NCBI GenBank assembly: GCA_031360885.1
Contig: JANMCC010000346.1
Location: 1-11,024 of the forward strand
From: Schlegelella_A sp031360885
GTDB lineage: Bacteria; Pseudomonadota; Gammaproteobacteria; Burkholderiales; Burkholderiaceae_C
Direction of reading: 5' to 3'
Length of the DNA stretch: 11,024 bases
The notes below the pieces were generated by a model. It had not been told where the DNA came from and did no database searches. It saw only the letters and a list, made by a program, of their open reading frames with translations. This document shows, in pieces, positions 7,095 through 11,024 of the stretch; positions within the stretch are counted from its first letter, which is position 1; each line of letters starts with the position of its first letter. A program made the position numbers and the translations under genes.

Positions 7095-7861
7095 GCGCGC
7101 TTGAACCTCGCCGAGAGCTCGGTAGCGGCGCGGATCAGCAGGTCGGCCTCGACGCCGACCGCGACGAACAGCGCGCCCGCCTTCAGGTAGCGCTCGGATA
7201 CCGCCGGATCGGTGTCGATGATCCCCGGCGCCTTGCCGGCGGCGAGCACGGTGGCGATGCCGGCATCGATCGCCGCGAGCACTTCGGGATGGGCCGGCTG
7301 GCCGAGGTAGCCCATCGAAGCCGACAGGTCGGCCGGGCCGAAGAACACGCCGTCGATGCCGTCGACCGCGGCGATCGCGGCGAGGTTCGCCATCGCCTCC
7401 TTCGACTCGGCCTGGACGAGGACGCAGATCTCGTCGTGCGCCCGGACGGCGTAGTTCTCGATCTTGCTCCAGCGCGTGACCCGCGACATCGCGCCGCCGA
7501 GGCCGCGCGTGCCTGCCGGCGCATAGCGCGTCATCGCGACCACCTCGGCCGCCTGCTTCGCGTTGTGGACCATGGGCACGAGCAGGCTCTGCACGCCGGC
7601 GTCGAGGTACTGCTTGATCAGCGCCCTGTCGCCCTGCACCGGGCGGACGACGGCGCTCACCGGATACGGCGCCACCGCCTGGAGCTGGGCGAGTACCGTG
7701 CGCAGGTCGTTCGGCGCGTGCTCGGCGTCGATCAGCAGCCAGTCGAAGCCGGTGGTCGCGACCATCTCGGCGACATAGCCGTCGGCGAGGCTGAGCCAGA
7801 GCCCGATCTGCGCCTCGCGGCGGGCGAGCGCGCCCTTGAAGGCGTTTTTCGGTTGCTTCAT
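7091..7861 (-). CDS. hpaI: 4-hydroxy-2-oxoheptanedioate aldolase HpaI (HpcH)
   Basis: This class II, divalent-metal-dependent aldolase catalyses the last step of the homoprotocatechuate meta-cleavage pathway, splitting 4-hydroxy-2-oxoheptane-1,7-dioate into pyruvate and succinic semialdehyde in the cytoplasm. The 256 residues align end to end with E. coli HpaI (262): GLWLSLADGYVAEM, LLIDAEHAPND, VPMVHNA, RYAPAGTRG, GPADLSASMGY and GALFVAVGV. The catalytic H48 and R73 and the metal ligands E152 and D178 match E. coli H45, R70, E149 and D175. I chose the ATG at 7861 because the family starts there and GGAG precedes it by about ten bases; the frame itself is open further upstream into the PAP2 gene. 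It is separated from hpaH by the PAP2 gene and runs directly into narX with a four-base overlap. Confidence 0.95.
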   Translation of the reverse strand: MKQPKNAFKGALARREAQIGLWLSLADGYVAEMVATTGFDWLLIDAEHAPNDLRTVLAQLQAVAPYPVSAVVRPVQGDRALIKQYLDAGVQSLLVPMVHNAKQAAEVVAMTRYAPAGTRGLGGAMSRVTRWSKIENYAVRAHDEICVLVQAESKEAMANLAAIAAVDGIDGVFFGPADLSASMGYLGQPAHPEVLAAIDAGIATVLAAGKAPGIIDTDPAVSERYLKAGALFVAVGVEADLLIRAATELSARFKRA

Positions 7862-7916
7862 CGCGGCTGGGCTCCGGTGGTTGGGGAAACGGGACTGCGT
7901 GCGTAGCGGCGTAAGG

Positions 7917-8678
7917 TTACCCATACCGGCGAAGGGCGGCGCGTCGCCGCAGCTCTCCTCCGAGCACCAGGCACAAAACGAGCCAAGCGGTTCCCCAGGC
8001 AGCTGCGGCCACGACATCGCTGAAATAGTGTGCTCCGAGGTAGACGCGCGTGACAGCCACCAACAGAACCATCAGGCAGGCCATCGCGTAAAGCGTCACC
8101 CTACTGCCCAACTTGCGCATTCGCGTCGCGAGAAAAGCGGCCAGCACGCCGTAGAGCAAAGTTGCTCCAGTCACATGGCCGCTTGGAAAGCTATAGCTGG
8201 AAAGGGCCAGCAATGGCTCGTCGAGAACGGGGCGCCCGCGTTGAAAGATCTGTTTGAGCAGCACGTTCAACAACATGCCTCCCGGCAGCACCAGAACCAG
8301 GGTGAGGAGCCAATAGCCCTCTCGTCGCCAAGCCAGATAGAGCGCGAACGCGAAGCCGAGAACGCTGATGGGAAAGGCGTCGTGAGCGTCGGTGACGAGC
8401 ACCATCCAGCGCATGACGCCGGCTGCCGAATGACGCTGAAACCAGTGGGTGATCACTTGGTCGGCCACGACGAGCGGATCGCCGGTGACTACGTCTTCGG
8501 CCACGCCTGCGAAGAGCCACGACGCGCCGATGAACAGGAGAACGCTCGAGGTCAGCCGCAGTCCCGCGGCGCTGCTCCAGGACAGGCGGGCGCGAACGAA
8601 GTCGAGTTGCGGCGCGAAACGCCGCGCTGCGGCAGCGACATGCGGCGACGAGAGTCCTCGCTTGAGCCAGTCGATCAT
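7917..8678 (-). CDS. PAP2-superfamily membrane phosphatase
   Basis: This is an integral membrane acid phosphatase of the PAP2 (type 2 phosphatidic acid phosphatase) superfamily, 253 residues. All three signature motifs are present: KxxxxxxRP at K142-P150, PSGH at 165-168, and RxxxxxHxxxD at R211, H217 and D221. There are about six hydrophobic segments. Relatives dephosphorylate lipid phosphates such as undecaprenyl pyrophosphate, phosphatidic acid or phosphatidylglycerol phosphate; the substrate here cannot be told. It has no evident role in aromatic degradation, yet sits between hpaH (92 bases upstream) and hpaI (55 bases downstream) on the same strand. Its composition is unlike its neighbours: positions 8101-8160 are 60% G+C against 70% at 7261-7320 and 80% at 9181-9240. 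No good ribosome binding site precedes the ATG at 8678. Together these suggest a later insertion into the hpa operon. Confidence 0.88.
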   Translation of the reverse strand: MIDWLKRGLSSPHVAAAARRFAPQLDFVRARLSWSSAAGLRLTSSVLLFIGASWLFAGVAEDVVTGDPLVVADQVITHWFQRHSAAGVMRWMVLVTDAHDAFPISVLGFAFALYLAWRREGYWLLTLVLVLPGGMLLNVLLKQIFQRGRPVLDEPLLALSSYSFPSGHVTGATLLYGVLAAFLATRMRKLGSRVTLYAMACLMVLLVAVTRVYLGAHYFSDVVAAAAWGTAWLVLCLVLGGELRRRAALRRYG

Positions 8679-8699
8679 CGCAAGTGAAGCAGGGCTGGT

Positions 8700-8713
8700 G
8701 CGATCAACATCAA
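8700..8713. promoter_or_regulatory. FNR-like box between hpaH and the PAP2 gene (weak candidate)
   Basis: GCGAT-CAAC-ATCAA matches the FNR consensus TTGAT-N4-ATCAA at 8 of 10 positions; on the minus strand the perfect half reads TTGAT. It lies in the 92-base gap ahead of the PAP2 gene. Its centre is only 28 bases before the PAP2 ATG, which is too close for a standard activating position with a leader, so repression or chance is more likely. About one match of this quality is expected by chance in a window of this size and composition. Confidence 0.2.
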
Positions 8714-8770
8714 GACGCAGGGCATCGCGCCGAAGAGGAGTGTCGCCGGCGCGGGCAAGCGGGCAAGAAA

Positions 8771-9574
8771 TCAGGCGAACCGGAAGGCGATCGCGCCGAG
8801 CGCACCGTAGTCGACGTGGAAGACGTCGCCCCGCGCCGCGGCCGTCGGTCGGGTGAACGAGCCGCCGAGGACGACGTCGCCGGCATTGAGCTGCTCGTCG
8901 TACGGGGCGATCTTGTTGGCGAGCCAGGCGATGCCGTTGCCGGGGTGGTTGAGCACGGCGGCGGCGAGGCCGGTCTCCTCGATCACGCCGTTCTTGTAGA
9001 GCATGGCGCCGGCCCAGCGCAGGTTGACGTCGTGCGGCCGCACCGGCCGGCCGCCGGTGACGATGCCGGCGTTGGCGGCGAAGTCGGCGATGGTGTCGAA
9101 CACCTTTCGCGGCGCCTTGGTCTCGCGGTCGAACGGCTCGATGCGCGCGTCGATGATCTCGACCGCGGGCGTCACCAGCTCGGTCGCGGCCAGCACCTCG
9201 GCGAGCGTGACGCCCGGGCCCTTGAGCGGCCGGCCGAGGATGAACGCGAGCTCGACCTCGACCCGGGGGGCGATGAACCGGTCTACGGAGATGTCGCCGC
9301 CCGCCTCGAAGAACATGTCGTCGAGCAGCGGCGCGTGGTCGGGCTCGGTGATCTGCGAGGAGAGCTGCATGGCGCGCGAGGTCAGGCCGATCTTGCGGCC
9401 CTTGACGACGCGGCCTTCGGCGAGGCGGAGCTGCAGCCAGGCGCGCTGGATCGCGTAGCCGTCCTCGATCGTCATCTGCGGGTGGCGCTTCGAGAAGTGG
9501 CGCACCTGGACGCGCCGCTTCTGGGCGTCGTGCAGCTCGGCTGCGAGCGCGGCGACGATGGCGTGGGCAAGCAT
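8771..9574 (-). CDS. hpaH: 2-oxo-hept-3-ene-1,7-dioate hydratase HpaH (HpcG)
   Basis: This cytoplasmic, Mg-dependent hydratase of the fumarylacetoacetase/MhpD superfamily adds water to 2-oxo-hept-3-ene-1,7-dioate, forming the substrate of HpaI. Its 267 residues equal the length of E. coli HpcG. Characteristic stretches are HPQMTIEDGYAIQ (about 31-43), VVKGRKIGLTSRAMQ (about 56-70), the metal-binding region RVEVELAFILGRPLKGP, and EIIDARIEPF. The C-terminal half has LNHPGNGIAWLANK and GDVVLGGSFTRP. The close relatives MhpD and the 4-oxalocrotonate decarboxylases share the fold, but the neighbouring hpaF and hpaI favour HpaH. It starts four bases after the hpaF stop codon, so the two are almost certainly cotranscribed and coupled; GGGGA lies upstream inside the end of hpaF. 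Confidence 0.93.
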   Translation of the reverse strand: MLAHAIVAALAAELHDAQKRRVQVRHFSKRHPQMTIEDGYAIQRAWLQLRLAEGRVVKGRKIGLTSRAMQLSSQITEPDHAPLLDDMFFEAGGDISVDRFIAPRVEVELAFILGRPLKGPGVTLAEVLAATELVTPAVEIIDARIEPFDRETKAPRKVFDTIADFAANAGIVTGGRPVRPHDVNLRWAGAMLYKNGVIEETGLAAAVLNHPGNGIAWLANKIAPYDEQLNAGDVVLGGSFTRPTAAARGDVFHVDYGALGAIAFRFA

Positions 9575-9578
9575 CGCC

Positions 9579-9983
9579 CTACGTCCCCGCGAACAGCGGA
9601 TGCAGGTTGCTGTGCTTGGCGTCGAACGCCGGCGCGCCCTCGTCGATCTGCAGGGTGATGCCGAGCGGCCGGCTGGCGAAGAGCTTCTCGAAGTGGCTGC
9701 GCACGGCGGCGATCAGCGCCTCGCCCGTCGCCTCCACCCGCTCTGGCGCACGGCCCGCGGCGATGCGCACGTTGAGGTAGACGAAGGCGCGGTCGGGCGC
9801 ACCGTCGGCGACGGCGAACGCCTGCGCCGGATAGGCGAGCACGCGCGTCCCGCCGATCGGGTAGAGGCGCTGGCCGTCGCCGTCGCGCTGCGCGCAGATC
9901 ACTTCGGCGAGGGTGGCGCAAAGCGCGTCCATCCTCGCCTCCGGATCGAGGTTGGCGGTGTACTGGATCGTGACGTGCGGCAT
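9579..9983 (-). CDS. hpaF: 5-carboxymethyl-2-hydroxymuconate isomerase HpaF (HpcD)
   Basis: This small cytoplasmic isomerase of the tautomerase superfamily shifts the double bonds of 5-carboxymethyl-2-hydroxymuconate, the step between ring cleavage plus dehydrogenation and decarboxylation in the homoprotocatechuate pathway. The 134-residue protein is slightly longer than E. coli HpcD (126). It begins MPHVTIQY, so removal of Met exposes the N-terminal proline used as the catalytic base. Other matches to the family are RAFVYLNVRIAAGR (about 75-88), SHFEKLFASRPLGITLQI (about 96-113) and the C-terminal KHSNLHPLF. The start at 9983 is firmly set by AGGAGA (9991-9996) seven bases upstream. It lies 28 bases after the dioxygenase beta gene and four bases before hpaH. 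Confidence 0.92.
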   Translation of the reverse strand: MPHVTIQYTANLDPEARMDALCATLAEVICAQRDGDGQRLYPIGGTRVLAYPAQAFAVADGAPDRAFVYLNVRIAAGRAPERVEATGEALIAAVRSHFEKLFASRPLGITLQIDEGAPAFDAKHSNLHPLFAGT

Positions 9984-10011
9984 GGGCCGATCTCCTGCGG
10001 TTCGTTCGCTT

Positions 10012-10830
10012 CTATTCGATGGCCATCAGCGCGACGGTGCAACCGACCGAGAAGATCGGAATCGGCGCGTAGAAGCGCACTTCGCCCCGCCCTCGCGCGG
10101 CGGCGGCAGCGGCGATGAAGGTGCGGATCTCGAAGCCGCCCTGGCCGGCTTCGCGGTAGGTCGCCTCGTCGCTGTACGACAGCATCGCCGCCTTGTCCTG
10201 GCGCGACCAGCGATCGAGGAATTCGCGGTCCCAGGGCTCGTTGATCTTGCCCGAGTCGGGCGTGGCCGGCCAGTGCGAGATGCCGCCGGTGCTGACGAGC
10301 GCTATCCGCTCGGGCACCGCGTCGCAGGCGCGGCGCAGCGCCTCGCCGAACGCCCAGGCGCGGTGCAGCGGCGTGAGGGGCGGGCCCTGGCAGTTGATGT
10401 TGACCGGGACCACCGGCAGATCGAACTTCGGCGTCAGGAAGTGCAGCGGCACCATGATCCCGTGGTCGAACTTCCACTCCTCGGCGTAGGCGACATCCAC
10501 CTCCTCCATCACGCCGCGCACCAGGCGCCGCGACAGCTCGGCGTTGCCCGGAATCCGCGTGCGGGCGATGCCGAGCCAGCCCGGGTCCTCGATCGGCCCT
10601 TCGTAGTGGTCGGCCATGCCCATGGCGTAGGCGGGCATGTTGTTCATGAAGAAGTTCGCGAAGTGCTCGGCGGCGACGACGACGAGCACGTCGGGCTTCG
10701 CCGCGGCGAGCGCCTCGCCCATGCGGCGGAATTCGGCGTGGAAGGCGTCGCGCACGCCGGGCTCGGCGAGATGCGCCCGGCCGGTGATGCCGGGGCCGTG
10801 ACTGCAGGCGCCGGCGAAGACCAGGCTCAT
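10012..10830 (-). CDS. LigB-like catalytic subunit of a class III extradiol ring-cleavage dioxygenase
   Basis: This is a non-haem Fe(II) class III extradiol dioxygenase, 272 residues, probably cleaving 3,4-dihydroxyphenylacetate or a close catechol. Expected iron ligands are H11 (CSHGPG), H56 (AAEHFANF) and E234 (GFEIRTF). Further active-site histidines are likely H123 (FDHGIMVPL) and H186 (STGGISHWP). The C-terminus VRFYAPIPIFSVGC resembles MhpB and LigB rather than E. coli HpaD, whose motifs differ. It overlaps the preceding LigA-like gene by four bases (ATGA), implying an alpha/beta enzyme with coupled translation. The next gene is hpaF, which acts on the homoprotocatechuate cleavage product, so the gene occupies the functional place of hpaD. 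The class is certain; the substrate is inferred from context, and protocatechuate- or gallate-type substrates are not excluded. Confidence 0.85.
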   Translation of the reverse strand: MSLVFAGACSHGPGITGRAHLAEPGVRDAFHAEFRRMGEALAAAKPDVLVVVAAEHFANFFMNNMPAYAMGMADHYEGPIEDPGWLGIARTRIPGNAELSRRLVRGVMEEVDVAYAEEWKFDHGIMVPLHFLTPKFDLPVVPVNINCQGPPLTPLHRAWAFGEALRRACDAVPERIALVSTGGISHWPATPDSGKINEPWDREFLDRWSRQDKAAMLSYSDEATYREAGQGGFEIRTFIAAAAAARGRGEVRFYAPIPIFSVGCTVALMAIE

Positions 10831-11024
10831 ACGCCCGCCACCCTTTCGTCGGTCGATGTCGTCATCGTGTAGACACCGGCGCGCACCGGCCCGTGGCGGC
10901 GAACGCCCTCGCGCATCGCCTCGATGTAGTCGGCCCAGGGCATGCCGAGCAGCGCCGCGAAGTGCATGAGGAGCTGGCCGTTGGCACCGAGCACGTAGAG
11001 CTTGCCGACGTCGCCGGCGACGAA
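10827..11024 (-). CDS. LigA-like small subunit of the extradiol dioxygenase (3' end only)
   Basis: Sixty-five C-terminal codons enter the window from its right edge and end in TGA at 10829-10827, overlapping the ATG of the LigB-like gene. The stretch GDVGKLYVLGANGQLLMHFAALLGM has the pattern of LigA-type domains (a D-x-G-x-L-Y-x-L-G-x-N/H segment followed by a small helical region), found as the alpha subunit or as a terminal domain of protocatechuate 4,5-dioxygenase-type enzymes. The small subunit closes over the active site and lacks the iron ligands. The assignment rests on this short segment plus its position directly before a LigB-like gene. The start and full length lie outside the window, so a fusion to another domain cannot be excluded. 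Confidence 0.62.
   Translation of the reverse strand, partial: FVAGDVGKLYVLGANGQLLMHFAALLGMPWADYIEAMREGVRRHGPVRAGVYTMTTSTDERVAGV

Noticed and set aside
7614..7622. CTTGATCAG within hpaI as an FNR half-site for a narX promoter
   Set aside because: Only one half-site is present with no second half at the right spacing, and it lies about 520 bases before narX inside conserved coding sequence.
8751..8766. Tandem GCGGGCAA repeat just after hpaH
   Set aside because: Two copies of eight bases in GC-rich sequence are not significant, and no flanking inverted repeats or target duplication suggest a mobile element.
1..11024. Search for tRNA, rRNA, CRISPR, insertion sequences or phage genes
   Set aside because: No cloverleaf with conserved arms, no regularly spaced repeats, and no transposase or integrase motifs were seen on either strand.

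Overview
The window is GC-rich (sampled 60-base lines run about 70-80% G+C, falling to about 60% in one gene). Every gene I can support lies on the minus strand. The combination of a homoprotocatechuate meta-cleavage pathway with a NarX/NarL-controlled respiratory nitrate reductase cluster suggests a facultatively denitrifying, aromatic-degrading proteobacterium. A betaproteobacterium (Burkholderiales or Rhodocyclales type) fits best, but this is inferred from gene content and composition only.

Read in the direction of transcription (high to low coordinates), the first block (11024 to 7091) is aromatic catabolism. It holds the 3' end of a LigA-like small dioxygenase subunit, a LigB-like class III extradiol dioxygenase catalytic subunit, hpaF (isomerase), hpaH (hydratase), a PAP2-family membrane phosphatase that does not belong to the pathway, and hpaI (aldolase). 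Together these would cleave a dihydroxyphenylacetate-type ring and process the product to pyruvate and succinic semialdehyde. The usual single-subunit HpaD is replaced by a two-subunit LigAB-type enzyme. The decarboxylase (hpaG) and dehydrogenase (hpaE) are not in the window and may lie upstream of it.

The second block (7094 to 1) is nitrate respiration: narX (sensor kinase), narL (response regulator), narK1 and narK2 (nitrate and nitrite transporters) and the first 452 codons of narG (catalytic subunit of the membrane-bound nitrate reductase). The hpaI stop codon and the narX start codon overlap (GTGA), so the sensor kinase gene is physically joined to the end of the aromatic operon. The only sizeable non-coding stretch is the 164-base narL-narK1 gap. 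It carries a candidate FNR/Anr box placed 41.5 bases from a predicted start site, followed by three successive inverted repeats in the putative leader. From narK1 onward, gaps of 24 bases with good ribosome binding sites indicate a narK1-narK2-narG operon that presumably continues into narHJI.

No RNA genes, insertion sequences, CRISPR arrays or phage genes were seen. I find no convincing wholly novel system. The points of most interest are the hpa-nar junction, the LigAB-type enzyme in an hpa cluster, the displaced PAP2 gene, the structured narK1 leader and an unusually long NarK2.
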